A stretch of DNA of 64,000 bases. Source: JAQBQB01 sp963757185 (GTDB taxonomy: Bacteria > Gemmatimonadota > Gemmatimonadetes > Gemmatimonadales > Gemmatimonadaceae). The DNA lies in NCBI GenBank assembly GCA_963757185.1, contig CAVWQI010000002.1:248001-312000 (forward strand). Reading direction: 5' to 3'. A program made the position numbers and the translations under genes. The notes under the pieces were generated by a model. The model was not told the origin of the DNA. It ran no database searches and was given only the letters and a program-made list of their open reading frames with translations. Each line of letters begins with the position of its first letter. Position 1 is the first letter of the stretch. This document shows, in pieces, positions 29,601-38,517 of this stretch.

Positions 29601-29863
29601 AGGGAGCGGTAGCCCACCCGCAACACCTGAATCGTTACGCTACCCGGGGGCACGTTGCGCAGCGTGTATTTGCCGTCTTCAGACGAGCTTGTGGACAGGC
29701 TTGATTGGAGGACGATCAGGCGCGCATCGGGGAGCGGCGTGCCCCCCTCCTTCGCCGTGATGCGCCCCGTGATGGTGCCCCCCTGGGCGGCCAACCGACC
29801 GCCAAGGGACGTGAGCGCGAGCGCGGCTCCTGCAACGGCGAATTTCCAGCGTCCCAAAGTCAT
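26684..29863 (-). CDS. SusC/RagA TonB-dependent transporter, copy 1
   Basis: TonB-dependent outer-membrane transporter working with the adjacent SusD, 1059 residues. The signal peptide ends RLAAQ. A carboxypeptidase-regulatory-like domain follows (about 28-115: GTITGRITAKEGGTPLPDAR, TLRNVPPGSVTIQVLRVGYR), then the plug with IWVVDGVRI and IEIVKGPSAATLYGTDAANG, then a large beta-barrel ending AYFVFRLNLKY with a terminal aromatic residue. ATG at 29863 is supported by AAGGAG 8 bp upstream; a longer frame to 30361 would run through the leader and terminator. Its first 110 residues and its plug closely resemble SusC copy 2. Confidence 0.93.
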   Translation of the reverse strand: MTLGRWKFAVAGAALALTSLGGRLAAQGGTITGRITAKEGGTPLPDARLIVLQSSLSTSSSEDGKYTLRNVPPGSVTIQVLRVGYRSLKRIVEVPAGGTATSDFTLEVAVAQLEEVVTTATGQARRVELGNAVSTVDVAKAAEVSEISTTADMLTAKAPGVIVLPGTTLGGAPTVRVRGVSSISLSNAPIWVVDGVRIATDNLTSGTDTRFSLLNNLNPDEIEDIEIVKGPSAATLYGTDAANGVVVVTTKKGRAGASRWSFGGEYGNVDDRNDYPDMYANWGHTLGNPTKQVRCQLGTMAPPGTTPTSNNTCISDSVTHYNLLADPSRTFITLGNRKAASAQVSGGSDAVRYFASGGLNNEVGPIQMPGFDVQRFQSENVKVQDAWFHPLAQQQASFRTNLSASVSPKFDLTANAGFLKEDNRIEPESDLIIALLYTGLQNYGFKGPGLDKVTTQAKYADGTAVPLNDYLQWDPGDIMQATSFSDVQRMLGSFNASWRPMPWMANEGTVGLDLVSSNYFHLCALNQCPPQSATARIGNINDNRQSNRNFSAKVVSTSSWNAKPWANLKTTVGADYVNLETDFINSTGQGLPPGATTVAAATTITASEQQPTVTKTLGVYVQEAASFRDRVFVTAAARSDQNSAFGTNFQRVLYPKASLSWLLSDESFFPQKLDFLSQFRVRASYGASGVQPGRTQGLITFAPGTVTIDGRSSTTGTDTPSLSAQNPGNPNLKPERSAEFETGFETYLLSNRVHLDYTYYRKTTHDALISVPVAPSAGAAVTSLLENVGSTQNYGHELQLNAQLIDNRRFGWDVTVTASHNTALIVDLGIDPSTGVARIIGAGGLTEQRNGQPIDAQWYHPYTYADANHDGIIQVSEVHVDSSFQNYGNAIPRDLLAINTGVDLFNHKLRLTSLFDSKGGYSTQDGADNFQCNSVPLSCQSTQDPHAPLAQQAAAIAKTYGTTIGGTSFKSGAGYFMNGQFWKWREASAILQLPRRVNNLLHAADGSTLVFSARNLHLWSSFWGIDPESNYGLNGSEVQNEFQTAPPPAYFVFRLNLKY

Positions 29864-30283
29864 TGTGACTCCTTTCGAGGAGGTCGAGCGGGGAAACGAC
29901 CGAGATGCGCTTGCGGCCAAACGTCCCGACCCCGGATTGCGTGGGAGGGCGGGTGCGTGGGGACTGCGGTTCGACAGCTGCTGAACTGCGCGGACTGCGC
30001 GGACTGCGGTGGACTGGCACAACGTCGATCGGCCTCTTGGACGCGATCCGCAACTCGCATCGCGAAAGAAGCTCCGGGGCGGGGGGGGGAATGCAATGTC
30101 AAGAACTACTGGCGCCGCCGGATCGGTCACATAAAAGATGTAAGCGAGGTGGCGATATTCGGTTCCGGTTTGACGGTGCGGGCGAAACAGGAATGTCCTC
30201 GACGCCACGACCGGTGGAGAGGCCGACGTGAACCCCGACGACGAATGGCGCTGGGGCGGCCGGCGAACCGACCGATTTAACAC
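29864..30283. other. Leader region of SusC copy 1
   Basis: About 420 bp between the SusC start and the terminator of the upstream SusD. It holds GGACTGC-type direct repeats (29961-30017), a 10-G run near 30080 and, on the minus strand, a TTGACA near 30100 without a good -10 partner. No gene seen. Confidence 0.5.
29961..30017. repeat. CTGCGCGGA direct repeats
   Basis: Tandem CTGCGCGGA units flanked by GGACTGCGG and GGTGGACTGG variants. Another word-like low-complexity element, here mostly in direct orientation, in the leader of the SusC copy 1 gene. Confidence 0.55.
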
Positions 30284-30316
30284 AAAAAACGGCCCGCGGC
30301 AAATCGCCGCGGGCCG
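30284..30316 (-). terminator. Intrinsic terminator after SusD copy 2
   Basis: 11-bp perfect stem CGGCCCGCGGC / GCCGCGGGCCG with a 5-nt loop, followed on the minus strand by six T. It is the clearest rho-independent terminator in the window, 23 bp after the SusD stop. It separates the two SusC-SusD operons. Confidence 0.9.
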
Positions 30317-30339
30317 GACCCCACCAGATCTCGGGATCT

Positions 30340-31725
30340 TTACGCCTTGCGATCCAGGCAACCGTGGAACAACGGATTGGTCTGCTCGGAGCTCGGCACC
30401 GGGAAGTTCTCGTCGGCGCCGTAGTTGCCGCCTTTGAAATAGGGACCGGTCGGGAACACCTTGTCATCGGTGCGGCCGTACTGGCGAACCAGGCGCCGCA
30501 AATCGGGCAAGCGCTGTCCACGCCCGAACGTCCAGAACGCCTTCTCACGAAACAGCAGGTCGGTCGCGGCATCCTTCGACGCCGGCGTCGTCGTAATCGC
30601 GGGCATGACCGGAACTTTCGTCGCGGCGATGAGCGGGCTCGATGCACGCAATGCGTTCAGGATCGACATCATCCCCGGAATGTCGTTGGCCTGGAGCTTC
30701 GCCTCGGCCTCGTAGAGACGGGCGTCGACGCCGGAGAACAGCGTCATCGGATCGAACTGATTCTTGTACAACTGTCCAAGCCACAGCGGCGTGGTGACAC
30801 CGTCCTCGGCGGCGACCTTCGGGGTTTGGGCCGAACCCAAGACGACCGGAACGCGCGGATCGTTCGCGGACGCGAATGGCAACGCGTTCTTGATGGTGAC
30901 CGGCACGCCACTGGCGACGTAGAAGCTGTCGCCGACGCTGACACGAGCCACCGAGTTGTTGAGGCTCCAGTGGCCGTTCGAACTCGTCGAGGTCGAGAAG
31001 GTAAGGTCGTAGATGTACGACGTTGGGACTGCGGCAACGACGGTCGCTGCCGCGGCGAACTGTCCCTTGTCGATCAGCACACGCGCCTTGAGGACCTGCG
31101 CCGCGCGAAGGACGTACGTGCTGGCCGCGTCCGTGCCCTTCACGAGGGCAATGGCAGTATCGAGATGCGCCGACGCACTGTCGTACACCTGCTGCGTCGT
31201 GAGCGGCTCGCCGTTCACTTGCACGCCGTTGGTCGTGTGGCCGAGCGGAATGCCGTTGCAGAAATTGTCGGCCAGCGTCACCTCGAAGAACGCGAGCTCG
31301 GTGTACAGCTCCGAGATGAGAGCGGTGCTGTCGGGCGCATACGTCTTGAGCGCCGTGATCGCGTCACGCACGAATCCGCGCGATTGCGTCACGCCGTTGT
31401 AGCCCCACTGCACGAGCGGGTCGGTCTGTCGCTGATCGACGTTGATGCGGTCGGTGTTGAAGTCCGAATTGCTGAACTCGTCGGTGAGCACGCCAGCATA
31501 CTCCCACACCACTTCGCCATTCTCTACTTGTGTATATCGGCCGAGCGCGCCCACGCGCAGCGCGAGCGCGCCGGCGAGCGTGGCGTTGCTGACCGCCCCC
31601 GGATCGACGATCCCCGGATTTTGCGGTTGGAGGAGTTGATCCTTGACGTGATCGCAACCGGCGACCAGCGCGGTCGCGGCGAGGCACGCCGCGAGCAATC
31701 GGGTGCCGCTCTTCGAGTGCATCAT
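30340..31725 (-). CDS. SusD/RagB-like outer-membrane lipoprotein, copy 2
   Basis: 461 residues, lipobox LVAGC. Shared with copy 1: QLLQPQNPGIVDPGAVSNA, LTDEFSNSDFNTDRINVDQR, LADNFCNGIPLGHT, DARLYEAEAKLQANDIPGMM, KAFWTFGRGQRLPDLRRL, and the C-terminus GCLDRKA. It starts 23 bp after SusC copy 2 (two possible ATGs, 31725 and 31722). Followed by the intrinsic terminator. Substrate unknown; differences from copy 1 are concentrated in the middle of the protein, which in SusD proteins forms the binding surface. Confidence 0.9.
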   Translation of the reverse strand: MMHSKSGTRLLAACLAATALVAGCDHVKDQLLQPQNPGIVDPGAVSNATLAGALALRVGALGRYTQVENGEVVWEYAGVLTDEFSNSDFNTDRINVDQRQTDPLVQWGYNGVTQSRGFVRDAITALKTYAPDSTALISELYTELAFFEVTLADNFCNGIPLGHTTNGVQVNGEPLTTQQVYDSASAHLDTAIALVKGTDAASTYVLRAAQVLKARVLIDKGQFAAAATVVAAVPTSYIYDLTFSTSTSSNGHWSLNNSVARVSVGDSFYVASGVPVTIKNALPFASANDPRVPVVLGSAQTPKVAAEDGVTTPLWLGQLYKNQFDPMTLFSGVDARLYEAEAKLQANDIPGMMSILNALRASSPLIAATKVPVMPAITTTPASKDAATDLLFREKAFWTFGRGQRLPDLRRLVRQYGRTDDKVFPTGPYFKGGNYGADENFPVPSSEQTNPLFHGCLDRKA

Positions 31726-31748
31726 GAGACGATTGGCTCCCGGTTGGG

Positions 31749-34700
31749 TTAGTACTTGAGGTTGAGACGGAACGTGAAGTAGGTCGGCGGCGGGCTCGTG
31801 TTAAAGTCCTGTTGCACCTCGTTGCTCGTGCCGTAGTTCTCCTCCGGGTCGACGCCCGTAAACTTCGACCACGTTTTCAGATTGCGCGCTCCAAATACGA
31901 GCGACGAGCCGGGCGCCGCACGCAGCTTTTGATTCACGAAATTGGGCAACTGAACCACCGCCGACAGCTCGCGGAGCTTCCAGAACTGATTGTTCATGTA
32001 GTAGCCCAGTGCCGACTTGTAGTTCGTGCCGTTGTACGTCGTGCCGTACGTCTCCGCAACGGCTCGGGCCTGCATCCAAAGCGGCGACGACGCATCCTGC
32101 GTCTCCTGGCACGCCTTGGGACTCGACGAGCACTGAAAGTAGTTGCCGTCGAGTCCATTGCCGCCGCCCTTGTAATCGAACAACGCCGTGACGCGAACCC
32201 GGCGGCTGAACAGGTCGAAGCTGTTCTGGATCGAAACGAGGTCCTTGGCGAACCCGACGCCGTGATTGGTCAGAAGGCTGTCGACCTTTACCTCCGACAG
32301 CTGGATGATGCCGTCGTGATTGGCGTCGTTATATGTGTAATTCCTGTAGAATTGCGCGAAGAGGGGGAGTCCCACTCGCTCCTGCGTGGTCGTGCCCGCG
32401 CCGATGACCCGTTCCACGCCCGTGCCCGGATCGATGCCGAGGTCGAGCCACTTGTTGTCGTTGTGTGAGGCGCTGAGCGTGACGTCCCAGCCGAAGCTGC
32501 GGCGGTCGACCACGCCGAGATTCATTTGCAGCTCGTTGCCCCAGTTGTTCGTCGAACCGACGTTCAGCAACAGCGAGGTCGTCGACGCGCCGACCGACGC
32601 CGGAATCGGCACGTTGATGAGCGCGTCGTGCGTGGTCTTGTTGTAGTGCGTGAAATCGATATGCAGACGGCGATTGAACAGCTCGGTCTCGAAGCCAGTC
32701 TCGAGCTCTTGTGATTTTTCGGGCTTGAGGAAAGCATTCCCCGGATTCGAGGCAAGGAGTCCGGGCGTTGCCGCGCCTGTGTTCGCGTCCTTCGTCGTGA
32801 TCTGAGACGTGCTCGGTGCGAACGTCTGCAACGCCGCCGTGGCGCCGGGCTGCACGCCGCTCGCCCCGAACGCCGTGCGGAAGCGGAACGAGTTGAGCCA
32901 GTCGGCGTGCGGGAAGAATGACTCGTCGGACAGCAGCCATGACGCGCTCAGCTTCGGGTAGTTGATGTTCTGAAAGCGCGTCCCGAATGCGCTGTTCTGG
33001 TCCCGACGAACCGCCGCAGTGAGGAAGAGTCGCTCGCGTAACGCGAGCTGCTCTTGCGCGTAGTAGCCCAGCGTCTTTTGGGCGCTGAAGGTGGTGGCCG
33101 ACATACTCACGAACGTCGAGACCGCCCCGAGCGACGATGCACCAGGCGCGAGGCCGCGTCCGCTCGCCGCGAGCGAATCGCCCTCGATGTTCGCGTAGTC
33201 AGCGCCAATCGTCGTCTTGAGGTTCGCCCACGGCCGCGGCGTCCACGACCCGGTGCTGTTGAGCTTCGCCGAGAAGTTGCGGGCGTTGCGCTTGCTGTCG
33301 GAGACGTTCCCGACGCGCGCCGTGCCGCCGGAGTTCGGACACTCGTTGAGGCGGCACACGTGGTACGCATCGTTGTCCGCGAGGTCGACGCCCACCGTCG
33401 CGTCGTTGGACATCCAGGCAAGCGGACGCCAGTTGCCGTTGATGCTGCCGGTGAACCGCTGCAGGTCGTTCGTTGTCACGAACTGCATGATCGAAGCAGG
33501 CGCGAACGAGTTCGCATCGTAGAGAGGGAAGCCCGTCGGATCGTAGAGCGGTTTTGCGTCGGAGCCGGTCATGCCGCAGCCTGTGGTCTCCGTGCCATGC
33601 GGGCATCCTTTCCACCCGAAGCCCGATTGCTGCACATAGAGCAGTCCGATGATCGAGCTGTTGTCGACCTCGATGTTGCCGTCGGACTTGCCGAATCCAG
33701 CACTCACGTTGAGGTCAAACTTGGGACTCAGGGCGGCGTTGAGGTTCGCCCGCGTGTTGAACCTGTGCGACTGCCGCGGGTGAAGCATCTGGTCCGTCAC
33801 GGGCACGTGCAGGGAGTCGTCGTAGAAATTGATGTAGTCCTGCGGCATCTGGATCGGGCCGTATTCGTCATCCAGGTCGGAACTGACGTAGAACCGAACC
33901 GCGTCGTTCCCGCCGCTCACGTTCGCGCCGTACAGGCTGCCGCGGCCGAGGTGAATGAAGGTCTGAGCGGGATCCTCGAGGTTGTTATAGCTCGTCAAGC
34001 TGTCGGAGATGCATGTGGCGCCCTGCGCCGCCGAAAACTGCGGCGTTTGCATCACGTAGAGTTGGCAGCGGATCGACGCGCCGGTGCCGCCGATCTTGTG
34101 GCCGAAGTTGGCGAACTGCGCCTGGTATGGATTTCGATCGTCGATCGTGCGCGTTTCGCCGGTGAAGCCCCATTTCGTCGAGCCGGCCCGTCCCTTCTTC
34201 GTCGTCACGACGATGACGCCGTTCGCCGCCGCCGTTCCGTAGAGCGTGGCGGCCGACGGGCCCTTCACGATTTCGATGTCCTCGATCTCTTCGGGGCTCA
34301 GATTATTGAGCAACGTCAGCGAGTTCGCACCCGCCGAGCTCGTGTTGTTCGTGTTGTACCGGACGCCGTCGACGATCCAGATCGGTGCGTTGGACAGCGA
34401 CAGCGAGGAAACACCGCGAACACGGATCGTCGGCGCGCCCCCTACGACCGGGCTGCCAAGCACCTGAACTCCCGGCGCCTTGGCCACCAGCAGGTCGGAC
34501 ATCGACGTCGTCGAGCTCTGCTCTACCTTCGTGCCGACGTCGCCAAGGGTCGAGATAGCGTTTCCCAATTCGATCTTTCGCTGTTCGCCCGTGGCCGTCG
34601 TCACGATCTCCTGCAATTGGGTGACCGCATCCTTCAGCACGAAGTCGGCGGTCACGCTCCCCGTGGCCGGCACGACCACGGCGCGTTTGAGGGACTGCTG

Positions 34701-34946
34701 ACCGACGTGGAACGCCTGCAGCTCGAGCGACGCCGCGGGAAGATTGCGAATCGTATATCTCCCGTCCTCCGCCGTCGTCGCGCCCGCCGAGCCGCCGACC
34801 ACGATGACGCGGGTATTGCCGAGCGGCTGGCCAGCCTCGTTGGTGACCCGGCCAGTGATCGACCCCTGGGCGCCGAGCAACCTGGCACTGGTGAATAGGA
34901 GCGCGACCGCAACCGCCGAGTACGATCTCCAGCGTTGGTGCGTCAT
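31749..34946 (-). CDS. SusC/RagA TonB-dependent transporter, copy 2
   Basis: 1065 residues. The signal peptide (SAVAVALLFTSARLLGAQ) precedes the carboxypeptidase-regulatory-like domain (QGSITGRVTNEAGQPLGNTR), plug (IWIVDGVRYNTNN, IEIVKGPSAATLYGTAAANG) and barrel, ending YFTFRLNLKY. ATG at 34946 has GGAGGA 9 bp upstream; the frame continues to 35081 but without signal-peptide logic. It is the distal copy of a tandem duplication with 26684-29863. Upstream it faces the M14 peptidase across a 325-bp divergent gap. Confidence 0.93.
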   Translation of the reverse strand: MTHQRWRSYSAVAVALLFTSARLLGAQGSITGRVTNEAGQPLGNTRVIVVGGSAGATTAEDGRYTIRNLPAASLELQAFHVGQQSLKRAVVVPATGSVTADFVLKDAVTQLQEIVTTATGEQRKIELGNAISTLGDVGTKVEQSSTTSMSDLLVAKAPGVQVLGSPVVGGAPTIRVRGVSSLSLSNAPIWIVDGVRYNTNNTSSAGANSLTLLNNLSPEEIEDIEIVKGPSAATLYGTAAANGVIVVTTKKGRAGSTKWGFTGETRTIDDRNPYQAQFANFGHKIGGTGASIRCQLYVMQTPQFSAAQGATCISDSLTSYNNLEDPAQTFIHLGRGSLYGANVSGGNDAVRFYVSSDLDDEYGPIQMPQDYINFYDDSLHVPVTDQMLHPRQSHRFNTRANLNAALSPKFDLNVSAGFGKSDGNIEVDNSSIIGLLYVQQSGFGWKGCPHGTETTGCGMTGSDAKPLYDPTGFPLYDANSFAPASIMQFVTTNDLQRFTGSINGNWRPLAWMSNDATVGVDLADNDAYHVCRLNECPNSGGTARVGNVSDSKRNARNFSAKLNSTGSWTPRPWANLKTTIGADYANIEGDSLAASGRGLAPGASSLGAVSTFVSMSATTFSAQKTLGYYAQEQLALRERLFLTAAVRRDQNSAFGTRFQNINYPKLSASWLLSDESFFPHADWLNSFRFRTAFGASGVQPGATAALQTFAPSTSQITTKDANTGAATPGLLASNPGNAFLKPEKSQELETGFETELFNRRLHIDFTHYNKTTHDALINVPIPASVGASTTSLLLNVGSTNNWGNELQMNLGVVDRRSFGWDVTLSASHNDNKWLDLGIDPGTGVERVIGAGTTTQERVGLPLFAQFYRNYTYNDANHDGIIQLSEVKVDSLLTNHGVGFAKDLVSIQNSFDLFSRRVRVTALFDYKGGGNGLDGNYFQCSSSPKACQETQDASSPLWMQARAVAETYGTTYNGTNYKSALGYYMNNQFWKLRELSAVVQLPNFVNQKLRAAPGSSLVFGARNLKTWSKFTGVDPEENYGTSNEVQQDFNTSPPPTYFTFRLNLKY

Positions 34947-35271
34947 GTGTTTCCTCCAGAAGGAGCAGCGCAGCGAGCAACGGGAACAGGCAAACGCGCG
35001 AGTCTCGCGCGATGGAATTTCAAAGCGCTGTTGTACCCACTGGTCCCAGAGGGGGTGGAGCTGGTCCCCAGCTGGTCGCATCTCGGCTTCGGATGTCGGA
35101 GACGCTACCGGTCGAAGGAATCGACGTCAAGAACCGGCGCTAGGGGCTAGGCCCACTCGGCAGGTGTCCGCGGGTGCGGCGGTGTGGTTCCCGTCTCAGG
35201 TGCTGGTGCGATTCCGCCGCGCACCGCATTTTCGCATCGTCCCACATTGAATCCACCCCGAGGAGACCAAC
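34947..35271. other. Divergent gap between SusC copy 2 and M14 peptidase
   Basis: Must hold both promoters, but I find no consensus pair. It includes an inverted CAGCTGG/CCAGCTGG-like stretch near 35055-35080. No gene seen. Confidence 0.45.
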
Positions 35272-37965
35272 TTGTCCCGGATCATGCGTCCAACCCGAAC
35301 GCTGTTCCTGCCCATCGCGCTGGCCGCCGCTGCCACGGCAGCCGCGCAAAGATCGCCAAGCACCGGAGGAGGATCCTCGATTCCGACGCCCGAGTCGGTC
35401 ATCGGCTTCCCCGTGGGCGAGGACTTCAAGCTTTTCACGTACGACCAGTCGATCGACTACTTCCGCAAGCTGGCCGCGGCGAGCAACCGGGTCCGTTTGA
35501 TCACGGTCGGTAAGACGGCCTATGGAAAGACGTGGACGGCGGTCCTGATTTCTTCGCCGGCGAATCTCGCGCGTCTCGACAAGATCCGCGAGACGAACAT
35601 GAAGCTCGCGCACCCGGCGGGGCTCACCGACGCGCAGGCGCGCGACCTGGCGCGACAGGGGCGCGCGATCGTGGACATCAGCGGCGGCTTGCATGCCTCG
35701 GAGATCGCGGGATCGCAGCACACGCCGCAGGTCGCCTACGAGTTGCTGTCGCGCGCGGCCGAACCCGAGATGAAAACGATTCTCGACAGCGTGGTCTTCT
35801 TCCTCTGGCCGTCGATCAATCCCGACGGACAGGACATCGTCGTCAACTGGTGCCGCGCCAACGAGCCGGATGCGGCGCACAATGGGCGCGGCGCCGTGCC
35901 GATGGAGCTGTACGAGAAGTACGTCGGGCACGACAACAACCGCGATTCTTATATGCTCAACGTCGTGGAATCGCGCGTCATCCAACGGACGTGGCGCGAA
36001 TGGGAACCCGACGTCATCTACGTGCAGCACCAATCGTCGCCCTTCCCCACGCGCATCTGGATTCCACCGTTCGCCGACCCGGTCGGCCTGCGCGTGCCGC
36101 CGATCATGGCGCGCGAGGTGAACGCCATCGGCACGCGCATCGCTGAACAGCTCGACGCCAACGGAATGCCGGGCGCTGTGTCGCAGCTCGAGACGTACGA
36201 TGCGTGGTACCCGGGCTACATCGACTACATGCCGATGTACCAGAACATCCCGTCGTGGTGGACGGAGACGCAGGGCGGCAACTGCGCGACACCGCGCACG
36301 TCCACCGTCGCCGATCTTCCCGCCGACTACGCGGAGCTTCGCCCGACGTCGCTCTACTCGAGCCCGTGGGCGCAGGGGAAGTGGGGGCTGCGCGACGCGG
36401 TGAACTACATGGTCACGGCGGACATCGCGACCCTCGACTATGCGGCGCGGTTCAAGAGCGAGCTGCTGTTCAACCGCTATCAAGCGGCGCGCAACACGAT
36501 TCAGCAGTTCAAGACGGGCGGCCCGTACGCGTACTTCATTCCTCAGGAGCAGCACGACCGCGTGGCGCCGGTGGAGATGCTGCGCCGAATGGCGTTCATG
36601 GGAATCCGCGTCTCGCAGTTGAGCCGCGACGTCAACTACGGCGGGGCGAATTACCCGAAAGGCACGTGGGTCATCCCGATGGACCAGGAGTACGCGCAGC
36701 TCGTGCGCGAGCTGTTCGAGCCGCAGAAGTATCCCGACATGGGAGAGGACACGCCGTACGACGCGGCCGGCTGGACCTTGCCGTACCAGATGGGCGTCAA
36801 CGTCGTAGAGGGGAAGTCGCCGCTCACCGACGACATTCGCGCCTCGCTCACCTCTCCCCGTGGCACTCCTATAGACTGGCACACCGACCCTACGGAGCCG
36901 TTCACGACGAACGCCGAAGCGGCGGGAATCGTCCCCGCTCCGGGCGAGATTTCTGGAACGGGCGACGCCCTGGTGCTCGATCCCGCGCAGAACAACTCGT
37001 TCCGCTTGATCAATCGCGCGCTCGCGGAAGGAGCATCGCTGCGATTTGTCGCGGCCTCCGGCGCGGGGGGCCGCGGAGCCCGCTACGTCGTCACGGGTGT
37101 CGACGCGGCCAAGGCCGACGCGTGGGCGAAGGAACTGTGGGTCACCGCCGAACGCACCTCGTCACCGCCGGCGGGAGCGACTTTGCCGACGCGAATCGCG
37201 CTCTACAAGTCACAGCCAGGCGTGATGGACGAAGGATGGACGGAGTGGCTGTTCGACACCTTCAATGCGAAGTACACCCTCATCACGCCGAACGATCTTC
37301 GGGCCGGGAATCTTGGCGGCAAGTTCGACGTGATCATCGTCGGCTCGCAGGCGATCGGCGGGCGAGGCGGACGCGGGGGCGGCGGTGGGGGCGGTGGTCG
37401 CGGAGGACGAGGCGGCGCGCCGCCGGACAGCTCGGCGGCCGAAGATCAGCGCGCGGTGGATGAATTCGTGCGCAGTGGTGGAACCGTCGTCGCGTGGAAT
37501 CAGGGAGCGAATTCGATCATCGGCACCCTCCGTTTGCCGGTGCGGAACGTCGTCGCTGGACTTCCTCGCAAGGAGTTTTTCACCGGCGGGTCGATCATGT
37601 CGGTCATCACCGATCCGACGCACCCGGTGATGGCGGGAATGCCGGAGCGAGCCGACGTGATGGTCTTCAACAGCCCCGTATTCACGACGCTCGAAGGATT
37701 CGACGGCGCCGTGCTCGCGAAGTATCCGACCGATGTGTCGCCGCTGCGGTCCGGATTCCTTAACGGTCCGCAACACGTTCAGGGATACGCGGCCGCGCTC
37801 GACGTGAAGCACGAGAAAGGCCACGCCGTTCTCTTCGCGTTCCAGCCCGAGTGGCGCGGGCAACCGACCGGGACCTTTCGAGCGGTGTTCAACGCGGCGT
37901 TCTTTGCGCATGACGCGGCCGATCAGGCAAAGGGCGCGGCTGGGTTCTGGACGGCGAAACCGTGA
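35272..37965 (+). CDS. Secreted M14-family zinc carboxypeptidase with C-terminal amidotransferase-like domain
   Basis: 897 residues. The signal peptide ends ATAAAQ. The M14 domain has zinc ligands H141 and E144 (GGLHASEIAG), the FLWPSINPDGQD and GHDNNRDSYM blocks, and a likely third ligand H253 (YVQHQSSPFPTR). From about residue 630 a second domain (VIIVGSQAIGG, FVRSGGTVVAWNQGAN, GHAVLFAFQPEWRG) resembles class I glutamine-amidotransferase-like folds. A Gly/Arg-rich loop (GGRGGRGGGGGGGGRGGRGG) splits it. The start is TTG, chosen because GAGGAG ends 8 bases before it; an ATG four codons later would be too far from that site. Probably degrades peptides outside the cytoplasm, beside the M28 and S9 enzymes. 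Confidence 0.88.
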   Translation: MSRIMRPTRTLFLPIALAAAATAAAQRSPSTGGGSSIPTPESVIGFPVGEDFKLFTYDQSIDYFRKLAAASNRVRLITVGKTAYGKTWTAVLISSPANLARLDKIRETNMKLAHPAGLTDAQARDLARQGRAIVDISGGLHASEIAGSQHTPQVAYELLSRAAEPEMKTILDSVVFFLWPSINPDGQDIVVNWCRANEPDAAHNGRGAVPMELYEKYVGHDNNRDSYMLNVVESRVIQRTWREWEPDVIYVQHQSSPFPTRIWIPPFADPVGLRVPPIMAREVNAIGTRIAEQLDANGMPGAVSQLETYDAWYPGYIDYMPMYQNIPSWWTETQGGNCATPRTSTVADLPADYAELRPTSLYSSPWAQGKWGLRDAVNYMVTADIATLDYAARFKSELLFNRYQAARNTIQQFKTGGPYAYFIPQEQHDRVAPVEMLRRMAFMGIRVSQLSRDVNYGGANYPKGTWVIPMDQEYAQLVRELFEPQKYPDMGEDTPYDAAGWTLPYQMGVNVVEGKSPLTDDIRASLTSPRGTPIDWHTDPTEPFTTNAEAAGIVPAPGEISGTGDALVLDPAQNNSFRLINRALAEGASLRFVAASGAGGRGARYVVTGVDAAKADAWAKELWVTAERTSSPPAGATLPTRIALYKSQPGVMDEGWTEWLFDTFNAKYTLITPNDLRAGNLGGKFDVIIVGSQAIGGRGGRGGGGGGGGRGGRGGAPPDSSAAEDQRAVDEFVRSGGTVVAWNQGANSIIGTLRLPVRNVVAGLPRKEFFTGGSIMSVITDPTHPVMAGMPERADVMVFNSPVFTTLEGFDGAVLAKYPTDVSPLRSGFLNGPQHVQGYAAALDVKHEKGHAVLFAFQPEWRGQPTGTFRAVFNAAFFAHDAADQAKGAAGFWTAKP

Positions 37966-37972
37966 ATCCGTC

Positions 37973-38042
37973 CCCGGTCTCAGGTTTCCGGTCTCCGGGG
38001 TTCGCAGTTACCGGAAACCGGTGACCGGAGACCAGATACCGG
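37973..38042. repeat. GGTCTC / CCGGAGACC-family inverted repeat
   Basis: The left half (CCGGTCTCAGGTTTCCGG, TCTCCGG) is an imperfect reverse complement of the right half (CCGGAAACCGGTGACCGG, AGACCAGATACCGG). It sits right after the M14 stop and 70 bp before tRNA-Arg. Possible terminator for the peptidase gene. Confidence 0.75.
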
Positions 38043-38111
38043 CACCTGTCCTCAACCCCCCCGACCCGGCATCTTTCTGTCGGCGCGGCGGGCATTGAAG
38101 TCGCACCGTTT

Positions 38112-38185
38112 GCGCGCGTAGCTCAGCTGGATAGAGCGTCGGCCTCCGGAGCCGAAGGTCACAGGTTCGAATCCTGTCGCGCGCG
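38112..38185 (+). tRNA. tRNA-Arg (CCG)
   Basis: 74-nt cloverleaf with acceptor GCGCGCG/CGCGCGC, anticodon loop CTCCGGA (CCG) in stem TCGGC/GCCGA, T-loop TTCGAAT and discriminator G. CCA is not encoded. Confidence 0.95.
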
Positions 38186-38517
38186 TCCTTGACCCTCTCG
38201 GCCGGCGTCCATAGCTTCGCTGGCCTCAGATCCTCAGTTCGCGGCGCCGCCCCCCACAGTGCGGCACAGCGCGCGCTCAGTACGGTACGTCGCGATGTCG
38301 CGCGCACCAGGCATGGCTGAGCTACGGCTCGAAGGCCTCCCTCAATTCGCCCCATCCCACCCGATCCCGTCCGAATCGAGCCCCCTCCCCGCCCCTCCGG
38401 CGCCTGCGCTGGCGCTGAACTCGCATTCGGATCTTAGGGCCAACGGCCCATTCCTTTCAGTAAGTACCGCTCAGAGCAGTAGGCGGTGCCCACCGTCGCG
38501 TCCCCCCCCGTCCACCC
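38186..38517. other. Intergenic, rho leader
   Basis: 332 bp between tRNA-Arg and rho. I see CG-rich sequence with short GCGCGC and C8 runs, no gene, and no clear terminator or promoter. Long leaders are usual for autoregulated rho genes; nothing here proves that. Confidence 0.4.

Noticed and set aside
29864..30361. 166-residue extension of SusC copy 1
   Set aside because: Would run through an intrinsic terminator and precede a good signal peptide with its own ribosome site.
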